Positions 21,999-31,298 are shown, counted from the stretch's first letter. The stretch: 38,596 nucleotides of DNA from Prevotella sp. (GCA_022779305.1 JALFSW010000063.1:1-38596), one strand, 5' to 3'. Notes: generated by a model from the letters alone, not told the origin. Translations and numbers: made by a program.

Positions 21999-24581
21999 AT
22001 GATGAAAACAAACCTATTAATTAAGGTATTATTTTCAGGGTTGTCATTTCTTGGCGCAGCAAGCAATGCCAATGCGCAACTTGACCCTAACGGATTGATT
22101 ACCATTGGCGGACCTCAAGGTAGAGCGATCGCTGCGGGGAATGACATTGAGTATAACCATTTCTTTCTTTTCAACAACGAGGGTAACACAACAATGAGAG
22201 CGTGGATCAACCCTGTGCGTCAAGATAAAAGTAAGAATATATTCTACGACATCGCAGTCTTCACGAACAATAAGCGTGCTGCACGTGTCTATCGAGTTAA
22301 TAGTTCTGGAGGATACGATACGGCAGGGAAGAAAGGCTATGGTCTGCAAATCTTCAGCCCCAGTTGGAGCGATTTCGGACAGCGATTAATTGGTGTTCAG
22401 TTTACTCAAATCGGTAAAACAAAGCTCACTGCACGCACCTACAATAAAGGCACAACATCTAACCCTGTTGATGAGCGTTTTATCTATCTTGACAATTTGG
22501 CACTGAGCATTGGGCAGCTGAAACGCGATGGTATGTTCTATTTTGACGACCACAACTACGAAGCTTCGGCAGAGCAATATGATAATATGGCAAAAAATTA
22601 TCGTGTGCCCACTTTTAACCCTTATCAAAAGTTGAAAACTGATGGTAGTCCGACTTGGATAAGCAAAGGAGAGACGCAAAAAGGTTTGAACGAATTTGAG
22701 CGTGAAGCATCGGTGTATCTCCGTGAAAATCCCGTGATTGTGACGCATGTAGATAGGAATAGCTATGGTACGATTACGGGGGCTTATGTGCAAACCTATA
22801 AACCTGGAGGGTATAAGAAAAATGATGATGTAGAAGGGCTGTACATCTCGTTCGAGTCTTATGTGTACACCTATACTGGCACTTTGCCTAATTATCGAAC
22901 TTACTTCGACTACTCTAACAATAACAAAGAGATAACGGCAAACGATGGGCGTGCAGCTTTCAAGGTTGGCAATGTCTTGCATGGCGTGTTGACGGGTTTG
23001 GTGACGCGCGACAACGAGTTGATACGAAGTGCTCATTGTAATTATTTGGTTTTCAAAGGCTATGCTGCAGCTGGCAAGACTTTCTATACCAGATCAAGGG
23101 ATGATCAGAATGGAGGCAAGGGCACAAAATACAGCGAAATAGACGTTGCCAATGCTTATAACGCATGGAAAGGTACTACGGGGAACACTCCCCAAGATTT
23201 CATGGCAGATGTGAAGCCTGTTCCTATCACTATAAAAGGATTACACGGCAGCACGGATGGATGGAATTGGAAGTATGATGCTTGTTATGTGCAGATAGAC
23301 AATGTGCGCCACAACGAGGTGCCTACGTCTACCTATCCACAAAAACTGAAAAATATCAAAGAGGGTGGATCTTATTATCTCATTCCTGGCAAGGATCATG
23401 GTCTTACGCTTATTGACAAGGTAACGGGGACGTATAATGTAACTGATTATCCTTCTGTTCAATTATGCCTCGATAGTGAAGGTGTTGAGGGTAGCCGCCA
23501 ATCAATGGCATCTGAACGTGGTTACATGACTGTGCAATGCATTGTAGGCTGTGACGGCACAAAATGGGAGATGGGTTGGCCCGATGAGATGACTCCAGGT
23601 TCAAAGGAGTTCATACAACACACAGCTTTCTCCTCTTTACTTTGGCTCAATAAGAATGCGACAGGAAAGCTCGATGGCGAAAAAAGAACGGCAGATACCC
23701 GTGCTTGGGTGCGTTTATCGATGAACAAGGGCGGATGGATCACCTACTGTCTTGACCAAAACTTTGCGGTCACGAATATGGTTCCTTCGGGCGTCGACGC
23801 CACAGAAAATGCCCGTAGGTTTAAAGCGGCTTATGTTGTAAGCAATGTAAAAAATACAGGACGTACCTCGCAAGACTGGCAAAATGTGTATGTGAACCAA
23901 TCAAATGTGCGCAAGCCGAACATTACCTCGCCCGGAATAGATGACCTTATCAGAAGACACAATGGGGAGAATGTGGTGTCGGCAAACGAGCCTGTGCTCA
24001 TTGAAGCTGGCTACACCGAGGGCTACGATTGGGCAGCCAACAACAATGAAATGCCCATCTATGCCGAGCTTATCCCTAATGACAACATAGAAGCAGAAAC
24101 AAAGGTAACAGTCTTGCCCACCATTCAGAACAAAAATCAAACAAATGTCAACATGATGGGATGGAAAAAACCTGGTGTGGATGTTACAACAGGAGGAAAC
24201 GACAATGATTTCTGCTTTTACCATTTGGCAGCCAACAATCCTAAAGACCTGGGGGAAGGCGTGGCGTTTTATTATGGTAATCAGACAACATGGGGTGCAC
24301 CTTGGTTCTCGCCTGGAGGACTTAAGAGCACTTGGACGTCAACTTTCCTTGCCCTTCCTGAGGAACGCCGTCCAGCATCTGCAGGTGCAAAAGGCATAAA
24401 AATATTGTTTGAAAATCCATCAGAGGGGACAACCACCCATATTACTTTGCCAGACAGCAATGCGACAACTACGCGTGAAGAAGTCTACACCCTTGATGGA
24501 CGCAGAGCTGCACCAAACGCCAAAGGGTTGCTCATCTTCAAGCGTAGCGACGGCAGCGTTCGGAAGGTTTTGGTGAAATAA
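21999..24581 (+). CDS. Large secreted protein, paralogue of the 18980-20944 product
   Basis: 860 residues from the ATG at 21999 (an upstream TTG at 21984 is less likely). A signal peptide ends near SNANAQ (about residue 27). Beta-rich, aromatic and Asn-rich throughout, with no catalytic motif I recognise. It is homologous to the divergent 654-residue protein over several blocks: FKVGNVLHGVLTG, GWITYCLDQNFAV, NEPVLIEAGYTEGYDW, GWKKPGVDVTTGG, FYHLAANNPKDLGEGVAFYY. About 200 extra residues lie in the N-terminal half. The tail EVYTLDGRRAAPNAKGLLIF followed by VRKVLVK resembles a short T9SS-type sorting end. A surface-exposed or secreted role is inference. Confidence 0.87.
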   Translation: MMKTNLLIKVLFSGLSFLGAASNANAQLDPNGLITIGGPQGRAIAAGNDIEYNHFFLFNNEGNTTMRAWINPVRQDKSKNIFYDIAVFTNNKRAARVYRVNSSGGYDTAGKKGYGLQIFSPSWSDFGQRLIGVQFTQIGKTKLTARTYNKGTTSNPVDERFIYLDNLALSIGQLKRDGMFYFDDHNYEASAEQYDNMAKNYRVPTFNPYQKLKTDGSPTWISKGETQKGLNEFEREASVYLRENPVIVTHVDRNSYGTITGAYVQTYKPGGYKKNDDVEGLYISFESYVYTYTGTLPNYRTYFDYSNNNKEITANDGRAAFKVGNVLHGVLTGLVTRDNELIRSAHCNYLVFKGYAAAGKTFYTRSRDDQNGGKGTKYSEIDVANAYNAWKGTTGNTPQDFMADVKPVPITIKGLHGSTDGWNWKYDACYVQIDNVRHNEVPTSTYPQKLKNIKEGGSYYLIPGKDHGLTLIDKVTGTYNVTDYPSVQLCLDSEGVEGSRQSMASERGYMTVQCIVGCDGTKWEMGWPDEMTPGSKEFIQHTAFSSLLWLNKNATGKLDGEKRTADTRAWVRLSMNKGGWITYCLDQNFAVTNMVPSGVDATENARRFKAAYVVSNVKNTGRTSQDWQNVYVNQSNVRKPNITSPGIDDLIRRHNGENVVSANEPVLIEAGYTEGYDWAANNNEMPIYAELIPNDNIEAETKVTVLPTIQNKNQTNVNMMGWKKPGVDVTTGGNDNDFCFYHLAANNPKDLGEGVAFYYGNQTTWGAPWFSPGGLKSTWTSTFLALPEERRPASAGAKGIKILFENPSEGTTTHITLPDSNATTTREEVYTLDGRRAAPNAKGLLIFKRSDGSVRKVLVK

Positions 24582-24597
24582 TTGAACATTGCAAAAA

Positions 24598-24649
24598 AAA
24601 TCCGATTCAGCAATAGCAGATACACATTTACTATTGTTGAATCGGATTT
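24598..24649. terminator. Bidirectional terminator overlapping the end of queG
   Basis: A 12-bp perfect stem (24598-24609 with 24638-24649) extended by CAATAG/CTATTG. T-rich sequence follows in both directions (TTCTTTTT on plus, eight T on minus). The right arm encodes the last codons of queG, whose stop is at 24631-24633. Confidence 0.85.
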
Positions 24650-25698
24650 CTTTTTGCTTCTTCTATATCGGATTTATCTGTTTGTGCAAGCTCAGCTGCA
24701 TGAATATTGCGCATCAGTCCATCATACTTTGCGCGTTTCACAGCCGATCCTCGGAAAAGTTCTCGATAGTGTTCAATACTTAAATTGTGCCAATCGGCTT
24801 TTTTCATAGCCAGCAAGTCGGGTCGAGGTTGCAAGTCGGGTTCGTTTGTGGGTGTCGCAAACTGATTCCACGGACAAGCTGTTTGACAACGATCACAGCC
24901 ATAAATCATATTGCCCATGGTTTCGATGGCTTCCGAAGAAAGTGCATTGCGGTTTTCAATCAATTGATAGGAAAGACATTTGTGGGACTCAAAATAGGGT
25001 GATGTGCCAATAGCTCCTACAGGGCAGGCCGCAATGCAACGCCTACATTTTCCACAACGATTGGACATTGGTCTATCATAAGTATCAAGGGCGAAAGGCA
25101 GAAAGATCTCACCCAAGAAAAACATTGACCCTGCACGAGGAATGATGAGTTGATGATTGCGCCCTATCCACCCTATTCCCGCTTTTTGTGCCCAATAGCG
25201 TTCCAAGACAGGGGCAGTATCCACGAAAACAGCAATACGTGGCGGGGGCGTATCATCACTATCCTTGTCATCTGTAAACGAAGAAGATATAGCTTCTGTT
25301 TGCTTATCAAGCGCTTCAAATTCAGCCTGAATAAGGGATGCCAAAATGCGTAATCGACTCTTCATCAAATCATGATAGTCCTTTCCATAAGCATAGGCTG
25401 CCAAACGATATTCCTCTTCAGACATTAATTGTGCAGGCGCATAATTCATCGCTAAAGAAAGAATGGTTTTCGTTCCAGGTACTAAGCGACAAGGGTCGAG
25501 TCGTTTCTCCAAATAATTGCCCATATAGTGCATATCTGCCTGTTTCTCTTGAGCTACCCATGCTTTAAAATGTGCAGCCACATCAGCATCTACAGGTTTT
25601 GCTTCGGCAGCCCCGCAGGCAAAAAAGCCCAACTTGTGAGCTTCCTCTTTAATCCAATGGAGCGTCATTTGTACAGGTTGTAAATTATGATTCAACAC
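24631..25698 (-). CDS. queG: Epoxyqueuosine reductase
   Basis: A 355-residue iron-sulphur and cobalamin enzyme that reduces epoxyqueuosine to queuosine in tRNA wobble positions. It has two 4Fe-4S motifs: CGKCRRCIAACP (Cys215, 218, 221, 225) and Cys241 with CDRCQTACP (Cys268, 271, 275). The DTAPVLER segment (Asp160) and AGIGWIGRN (173-181) are family hallmarks. The likely start is 25698, though Met11 (25668) also fits the family N-terminus. The 136-base gap to the upstream deacetylase contains the repeat shared with 765-806. Confidence 0.94.
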   Translation of the reverse strand: MLNHNLQPVQMTLHWIKEEAHKLGFFACGAAEAKPVDADVAAHFKAWVAQEKQADMHYMGNYLEKRLDPCRLVPGTKTILSLAMNYAPAQLMSEEEYRLAAYAYGKDYHDLMKSRLRILASLIQAEFEALDKQTEAISSSFTDDKDSDDTPPPRIAVFVDTAPVLERYWAQKAGIGWIGRNHQLIIPRAGSMFFLGEIFLPFALDTYDRPMSNRCGKCRRCIAACPVGAIGTSPYFESHKCLSYQLIENRNALSSEAIETMGNMIYGCDRCQTACPWNQFATPTNEPDLQPRPDLLAMKKADWHNLSIEHYRELFRGSAVKRAKYDGLMRNIHAAELAQTDKSDIEEAKRNPIQQ

Positions 25699-25705
25699 TT
25701 ATGAA

Positions 25706-25755
25706 AATGTTTTGGTTAAGCCAGATGAGCTGATGGAAAACAAGAGGAACGAAGT
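25706..25755 (-). repeat. About 45-bp repeat shared with 765-806
   Basis: On the minus strand it contains TTCGTTCCTC, then CAGCTCATCTGGCTTAAC, then CAAAAC, matching 765-806 with a few substitutions and one small gap. It lies just upstream of queG in sense orientation. Confidence 0.55.
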
Positions 25756-25834
25756 TGAAGGTAGTATCGTTTGCAAAAAGCTTCCACAGACTACACAAAT
25801 AGAGATGTCTAACGGAGAAAAGATTTCCATTTTA

Positions 25835-26455
25835 TCAATCGCCTTCTTTAAAAACTTTGAAAGCATAACCTTCATTTTTGAGCCACTCGAGGGCGAGCGG
25901 GAGAGCATAACGGAGTTTGTCTATGCTTTTCAATGAATCGTGGAAAGTGATAATCGAACCATTTCGGGCATATTTCTTCACATTATTGAGAACGTCTTCG
26001 GCACTTACCCATTTAGAATAATCGCGTGTCACTAGATCCCACATCACCACTCTGTATTTCCGCTTGAGCCACCAATAAACTGTATGGCGCAACCATCCAT
26101 GGGGCGGACGAAAGAAAGGAGTGTGAAGGAGAACGTCAGCGTCGGCAACATCAACGGCATAGGTGAGTGTCCAATGGCGCAAAGAACCAATGTGATGGTA
26201 GGTGTGATTGCCTACAAGGTGTCCTCGCCGAACTACATCCTCATAGATTTCAGGATGTTTTCGGACATTGTCGCCCACCATAAAGAAGGTTGCCTTTGCT
26301 TCGTAGGCATCGAGAATGTCAAGAATGAGTGGTGTGGCTTCAGGAATGGGACCATCATCGAATGTGAGATAAACGGCTTTTTCATTCGGATTCATTCTCC
26401 ACAACGCACTGGGATAAAGCCACCGCACCCATTTTGCGGGTTGTTCTATAAACAT
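25835..26455 (-). CDS. Polysaccharide deacetylase (NodB/CE4 family)
   Basis: 206 residues, essentially one NodB homology domain. Motif 1 is TFDDGP (31-36, catalytic base and metal Asp), motif 2 NHTYHH (His84, His88 metal ligands), motif 3 RPPHG (116-120), with later WDLVTRDY (139-146) and the catalytic His172 in TFHDS. It removes acetyl groups from GlcNAc-type polymers such as peptidoglycan. There is no signal peptide, so it acts in the cytoplasm or is exported by an unseen route. It lies between the DUF2723 gene and queG on the same strand. Confidence 0.92.
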   Translation of the reverse strand: MFIEQPAKWVRWLYPSALWRMNPNEKAVYLTFDDGPIPEATPLILDILDAYEAKATFFMVGDNVRKHPEIYEDVVRRGHLVGNHTYHHIGSLRHWTLTYAVDVADADVLLHTPFFRPPHGWLRHTVYWWLKRKYRVVMWDLVTRDYSKWVSAEDVLNNVKKYARNGSIITFHDSLKSIDKLRYALPLALEWLKNEGYAFKVFKEGD

Positions 26456-26630
26456 TTCTGATCTTTTTCAAGCGCCCATAGCCTTGCATTCTACATAAAA
26501 ACGGAATGAAGAGGAGGGATGGTTGGAAAATGGCTGTGTGCGCAATGAGACGCTCATCGCCCTTTAATCATTTCTGTGTGCAGAAAAGAGCATATATATT
26601 AGCCTAACTGCCGCAATTAATATTGGGGAT

Positions 26631-26664
26631 TTTTGTGGGCGCACCCATAGGTGCGCCCACAAAA
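26631..26664. other. GC-rich palindrome downstream of the DUF2723 gene
   Basis: A perfect 15-bp stem (26631-26645 with 26650-26664) and a 4-base loop, with GTGGGCGCACC core. T runs precede and A runs follow on both strands, so it is not a classical U-tailed terminator, although it lies 26 bases after the DUF2723 stop. The rest of 26456-26689 shows nothing I recognise. Confidence 0.6.
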
Positions 26665-26689
26665 AAAGCGTGAAAGCTACAAAATATCT

Positions 26690-29600
26690 CTAACTTTCGG
26701 CAGCTCCGCCTTTAGCAAGAAAGGTTTTGTAGAGTGCTTCAAATTCTTTTGCACAGCGGTTGCCCATAGCTTTGTCTACAAGATAAATGCCCTCAAGTAG
26801 GTTATTGAGGATAGCCAAGTTCATTCGGCAAGAACTCATGCTGAGACGGAAACCACGATCATTCAAGCTATTGTAATAGCGCACATATTGCGCACCGTTT
26901 TTCCAAAGCTGTTGATAAAGTTCGATGGCTTTTTGTTTTTTGCCCAGCAACGCATAAGCCTGCGCCATATCGGCAGCACCACTCATATAGACATTTGGAA
27001 CATTATAGGCTGGCAATTCTTTTTCAGCTTTCTGCAACACCTTCAATGCTTTCGCCTTTTTACCTTCGCTGATGAGGTGGAGCGCAAGCGTGGCAAGAGT
27101 TCGACGATGGGTGTAGATCATGCGCATGATGGGTTCGTCAATATAGAGGTCTGGTGTAGACACCCCACCCCACTTGAATTTATTCATCATCACGTCATAG
27201 GTCTTATCAGTATCAAAGTTCTTACCCTCACGCGTATAGAATGGTGTGATGCGATTAACAAGTCCTTCTTGCACGAAATTGTCACCAAGGTTCATGAAGT
27301 TTTCACTTCCAACGGTGATTGCTACATAAAGCGGACGTGTCCAATTGGCATTGGCAATAACTTCGAGCATCATCAAGTCACCCTTGTAAAGGGCTGATTT
27401 GCCTGCCAAAGAAATTGCCATGCGATCAGGGATGCTGTCTGAAGGCAGGAACATTCCGCTTTTCTTGACAGCTTCTTTATCGATCGTTACATAAACCGTG
27501 TCGGTCGGTATGACACGATAATCTGGATTCTTAGAGCACACCCAATATTTCAAGACGTTTTTGAGTTCAAACGGATCGTTGCCAAACTGAAGGCGTGCGG
27601 CTTCAGGCTCGTCATGATACAACGCTTTTACTTGCTCCTTGAGCGATGGGTCGATGCGAACAATTTCATTGGTGCCGCTCACATAATCAAGACGATTCCA
27701 CGTAATGGGCAGACTTGGAGAATTCCACGCTGGTCGCACCATTTGATCAATGTACCAATCGACTGCCAAATAGGAAAGGTTACAAACACGAGCATCGGTG
27801 CGTACGCCTTCAACATCTTGGTTGTACCACAGAGGGAAAGTATCGTTATCCCCATTGGTAAAGATAACAGGATTGCCCTTGGTTTGGAGCGAGTTAAGGT
27901 AGTTTTGTCCAAAATCTCTAGCGGTGTAGCGACCAGACCTATCGTGATCGTCCCAGTTTTGCGATGCCATCTGAATGGGGACTAAAAGGGCTACCAAAGA
28001 AGTTAGACTGGCGGCTGCAACAGCTGGTACGCGGAATCGCTTGAGCCACTCGATAATGGCAGCAACACCCATTCCACACCAAATTGCAAACGCATAGAAC
28101 GAGCCTGCATAGGCATAATCACGTTCACGAGGCTGCCCTGGGTGCTGATTGATGTATAGAACGATTGCCAACCCTGTCATGAAGAAGAGGAAGAAGACCA
28201 CCCAAAACTGCTGAATGCCTCGTTTTCCACGCCATGCTTGCCAAAAAAGACCCAAAAGACCCAAAAGAAGTGGCAGACAATAATAAACATTATGCCCCTT
28301 GTTGGCTTTCAGTTCATCGGGAAGGAGGCTCTGGTCGCCATAAAGGAAGTTATCGATGAAAGATATTCCAGTTATCCAGTTTCCGTGTTCAAGTTCGCCA
28401 TTACCTTGAACGTCGTTCTGTCTGCCGACAAAATTCCAAAGGAAGTAACGCCAGTACATAAAGTTGCACTGATAAGAGAGGAAGAAGCGCATATTCTCCA
28501 TTTGGGTTGGAATGCGCACACCGTTTACTTCGTGTCCCTTGATACCGCCCATCCAGTCTTCATACAATGACGCGCGAGCTTCATCATGCATTCGAGGGAA
28601 GAACATGTTCTGCTCGTAGATTTGCTTGGTTTTGTATCGAACGAGGAAATAAGAATCCTTCTCATTGGGCGTTGCCTTTTCCTTTCGTTGATAAACAGGT
28701 GCACCTTCTTCTATCTCATAGTGTTTCCCATCGGCTGCGATAGCTGGCTGGCTTGAATAAGCGGGTCCATAGAACAAAGGACTGTCGCCATATTGCTGAC
28801 GACTCAGATAACTACCAAGCGTAAAAATATCTTCAGGGGAGTTTTGATCCATTGGTGGATTGGCGGTAGAACGAATGACAATGAGGGCATAAGACGCATA
28901 ACCGACTATCATCATGAGCATAGAAAGCAAGGCGGTGTTTTTCATGCGTGAGGTAACAAGCTGCTGCTTGCCACGCTTCATACGCAAAACATAATAGCCT
29001 ATTGCCAAAACAACAACGCCTGTGAAGAAAGCTTTCCAACCATAACCATAGAAAGGAATACCGATGAAGGCAAAAGCAAGCAAGAAAGCGATGTTTTCAC
29101 GGAGCTTTCCACTGCTTTTATAGGTTTCCCATATTGCCCAAATGAAAGACGCAATGAGGAGGAAAACGTAAAGAATAGTACCCGTATTGAACGGCATTTC
29201 CAACGTGTTCGTGAAGAAAAGCTCAAACCATCCACCCACGGTGATAATACCTGGAACAATGCCATAAAGCACCATTGCGACCAAAAAGAAAGACACGCAA
29301 AGGGCAATGAGCGACCCTTTTAAGTTTGCATCGGGCACACGCTTGTAGTAGTAGACCAAAACGATGGCGGGAATACAAAGCAAGTTGAGCAAATGGACAC
29401 CAATTGAAAGTCCTGTCATATAGGCAATGAGCACCAACCATCGGTCGGCACCAGGACGATCGGCATTGTCTTCCCATTTCAGAATGAGCCAGAAAACCAC
29501 TGCTGTAAATGCTGATGAATAGGCATAGACTTCTGCTTCAACGGCAGAGAACCAAAAGGTGTCGCTAAAGGTATAGATCAAAGCACCGACTAAAGCCGAA

Positions 29601-29968
29601 CCCTCAATGGTGATGAGCTGAGAAAGCGATACTTCTGTGGCTCTGTCATCAACAATGAGTCGCCTTGTGAGATGAGAAATTGTCCAGAAAAGGAAGAGAA
29701 TACACGTTGCGGAAAGGAGTGCACTCATCGTATTTATCATCACTGCAACGTGTGATGGGTCGCTTGCAAATTGCGAAAAAACATTGGCTGTGAGTGCGAA
29801 GAAAGGTGCCCCGGGGGGGTGTCCAACCTCTAAACGATAGCCCGTTGTGATAAATTCTGGACAATCCCAAAAGCTAGCTGTGGGTTCGATGGTAGAACAA
29901 TAGGTTATGGCGGCAATAAAGAAAGCCAACCATCCCATGAGATTGTCTACAAGTCTAAACTTTTTCAT
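26690..29968 (-). CDS. DUF2723 integral membrane protein, O-mannosyltransferase-like, with C-terminal helical repeats
   Basis: 1092 residues. The N-terminal half has about a dozen membrane helices with the family signature EPTASFWDCPEF (28-39; Asp35, Glu38), followed by GYRLEVGHPPGAPFF. This is the DUF2723/GT117 type, related to eukaryotic TMEM260, a protein O-mannosyltransferase. Acidic residues in the first outer loop would be catalytic. A large periplasmic part (about 630-950) and a TPR-like tail (about 960-1085) follow. Bacteroidetes glycosylate many exported proteins on Ser/Thr, so a role in that system is plausible but inferred. The promoter at 30246-30277 gives a leader of about 270 bases containing element copy J. 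Confidence 0.88.
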   Translation of the reverse strand: MKKFRLVDNLMGWLAFFIAAITYCSTIEPTASFWDCPEFITTGYRLEVGHPPGAPFFALTANVFSQFASDPSHVAVMINTMSALLSATCILFLFWTISHLTRRLIVDDRATEVSLSQLITIEGSALVGALIYTFSDTFWFSAVEAEVYAYSSAFTAVVFWLILKWEDNADRPGADRWLVLIAYMTGLSIGVHLLNLLCIPAIVLVYYYKRVPDANLKGSLIALCVSFFLVAMVLYGIVPGIITVGGWFELFFTNTLEMPFNTGTILYVFLLIASFIWAIWETYKSSGKLRENIAFLLAFAFIGIPFYGYGWKAFFTGVVVLAIGYYVLRMKRGKQQLVTSRMKNTALLSMLMMIVGYASYALIVIRSTANPPMDQNSPEDIFTLGSYLSRQQYGDSPLFYGPAYSSQPAIAADGKHYEIEEGAPVYQRKEKATPNEKDSYFLVRYKTKQIYEQNMFFPRMHDEARASLYEDWMGGIKGHEVNGVRIPTQMENMRFFLSYQCNFMYWRYFLWNFVGRQNDVQGNGELEHGNWITGISFIDNFLYGDQSLLPDELKANKGHNVYYCLPLLLGLLGLFWQAWRGKRGIQQFWVVFFLFFMTGLAIVLYINQHPGQPRERDYAYAGSFYAFAIWCGMGVAAIIEWLKRFRVPAVAAASLTSLVALLVPIQMASQNWDDHDRSGRYTARDFGQNYLNSLQTKGNPVIFTNGDNDTFPLWYNQDVEGVRTDARVCNLSYLAVDWYIDQMVRPAWNSPSLPITWNRLDYVSGTNEIVRIDPSLKEQVKALYHDEPEAARLQFGNDPFELKNVLKYWVCSKNPDYRVIPTDTVYVTIDKEAVKKSGMFLPSDSIPDRMAISLAGKSALYKGDLMMLEVIANANWTRPLYVAITVGSENFMNLGDNFVQEGLVNRITPFYTREGKNFDTDKTYDVMMNKFKWGGVSTPDLYIDEPIMRMIYTHRRTLATLALHLISEGKKAKALKVLQKAEKELPAYNVPNVYMSGAADMAQAYALLGKKQKAIELYQQLWKNGAQYVRYYNSLNDRGFRLSMSSCRMNLAILNNLLEGIYLVDKAMGNRCAKEFEALYKTFLAKGGAAES

Positions 29969-30045
29969 ACTCTTTTTTCTCTTTAAACCATCGTGCCGGA
30001 TAAGCAGGAAATGGTTATCTTGTTTCTACATTGTATTTGTTCAAT

Positions 30046-30235
30046 CCAAATCGGTCATTAGACCGCTAGGGGGTTCTTTTTATTTTATTTCATCACTTCC
30101 CAACGGCTTGCATCTGCTTATCGGCATCTTTTTTATCGTTTTCTCTTGAAGTAGCCCGCTACATCTGGATAAAGCGCTGAACAATCTGCACAGACAATTA
30201 GATGCAAGCCATTTGGTCTTTAATGACCGAATTGG
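30046..30235 (-). repeat. 190-bp miniature inverted-repeat element, copy J
   Basis: A complete copy flanked by a perfect 7-bp direct duplication GTTCAAT (30039-30045 and 30236-30242). On the minus strand it is in forward orientation and lies wholly within the DUF2723 leader. The internal stem has two mismatches here (CGCTTTATC with GAGAAAACG). Confidence 0.9.
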
Positions 30236-30245
30236 GTTCAATGTG

Positions 30246-30277
30246 CAAAGATAAAATATTTTTTTGATTTATTCAAA
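30246..30277 (-). promoter_or_regulatory. Promoter of the DUF2723 gene
   Basis: On the minus strand TTTG (30277-30274), 20 bases, TATCTTTG (30253-30246). It reads through element copy J into the gene. Confidence 0.65.
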
Positions 30278-30394
30278 ATTAATCTTGTGCATATTCACTT
30301 AGAAGACTTTTTTCTTTCTCCTAGGCAGGGTGATGAATAGAAAACAAAAAGAGATATACTGAGTTTTATCTCAAATATATCTCTCCATCTGCGG

Positions 30395-30468
30395 CGGTGC
30401 GTACGGGACTCGAACCCGTGACCTCCTGCGTGACAGGCAGGCATTCTAACCAACTGAACTAACGCACC
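30395..30468 (-). tRNA. tRNA-Asp (anticodon GTC)
   Basis: 74 bases on the minus strand. Acceptor GGTGCGT pairs with ACGCACC, the anticodon arm is CCTGC-CTGTCAC-GCAGG giving GTC, and the T arm has GGGTTCGAGTCCC. The discriminator is G and the CCA end is not encoded (CCG follows). It has its own promoter at 30492-30523. Confidence 0.96.
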
Positions 30469-30491
30469 TAATGCCCTCTTAAATTCGGGTG

Positions 30492-30523
30492 CAAAGTTAC
30501 ATTTTTTTTATTTATCCTCCAAA
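30492..30523 (-). promoter_or_regulatory. tRNA-Asp promoter
   Basis: On the minus strand TTTG (30523-30520), 20 bases, TAACTTTG (30499-30492), about 24 bases before the mature tRNA end. Confidence 0.7.
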
Positions 30524-30658
30524 TTAAAGTCTTATTTTTTTCAAAGAAACAGACAGAAAACCTTTTATTCGCTGCATTTTTGAGCAACTTCGGGCATTTT
30601 GATGAAGCCTTCGATAGATTTTGAGATTGTTCTATGTGACAAAAAGAGCGAAACGAGC

Positions 30659-31294
30659 TTATAACTCTTTGATACGTCGGTCGAGAATTTCTATTCCTTT
30701 CAAGGTGCAGAAGCCCCTAACATGAAGCAAAATCAACGTCTTAAAAACTTCTTTTAGTTCAAATTGCGCATAAAGTGGGTTAGTGGTCATCTGCCTGAAG
30801 GCTGTTTCTGCAACTAAGTTGGCTATTTCAATGTTCATATTGTCTAAGAAATAACCTTCTTCAACACCTCTTTGAATGAAAAGATTTCTTTCAGAACTGT
30901 GTTCCTTGTGTTTTTTGTCTAAATAATCCAAGAGATGGGGATATTTGTTCAAATCCTTAAAGAAGTTAGGAGTAATATTATTGAATTGCTCAATTTTAAA
31001 ACGAATGATCTCCGTAATGATGTCGATTACTGAAACACCAGACTTGTTGAATTTCTCCAAATGGCATATATAAGTTTCCTCTTCTCGTTTAAGAACTTCA
31101 AAAAGGAGGTCTTCTTTCTTATCATAAACCTCATAGAGCGTACGCTTTGAAATATGCAAAGCACTGGCAATCATGTCCATTTTTATCTTACGTATTCCAT
31201 TTTCATAGAATAATTTTGTTGCCGTAAGAAGAATTCTTTCTTTCAGTTCTTCTCTGTCTATTTTATCGTTTGTCATTGCTAACCTACTTTTCAT
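30659..31294 (-). CDS. TetR family transcriptional regulator
   Basis: 211 residues from the ATG at 31294, four bases after the stop of the nuclease gene; an ATG at 31276 is an equally possible start. An open frame extends upstream to 31414 but overlaps the nuclease gene. The N-terminal domain is a standard TetR helix-turn-helix: KERILLTATKLFYENGIRKI, then MDMIASALHISKRTLYEVYD, then KKEDLLFEVL. The all-helical C-terminal ligand domain is not specific enough to name a ligand. Tight spacing implies co-transcription with the nuclease, so it may autoregulate that pair. No palindromic operator could be identified. Confidence 0.88.
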   Translation of the reverse strand: MKSRLAMTNDKIDREELKERILLTATKLFYENGIRKIKMDMIASALHISKRTLYEVYDKKEDLLFEVLKREEETYICHLEKFNKSGVSVIDIITEIIRFKIEQFNNITPNFFKDLNKYPHLLDYLDKKHKEHSSERNLFIQRGVEEGYFLDNMNIEIANLVAETAFRQMTTNPLYAQFELKEVFKTLILLHVRGFCTLKGIEILDRRIKEL

Positions 31295-31298
31295 ACGC

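Noticed and set aside
25712..25936. A plus-strand open frame of 74 residues between queG and the deacetylase gene.
   Set aside because: Its second half is antisense to the deacetylase gene and its first half covers the shared intergenic repeat; no start context or homology is visible.
29812..29818. A run of seven G (C on the coding strand) in the DUF2723 gene as a phase-variation tract.
   Set aside because: It encodes the conserved HPPG of the family signature, so codon choice explains it; the tract is short.
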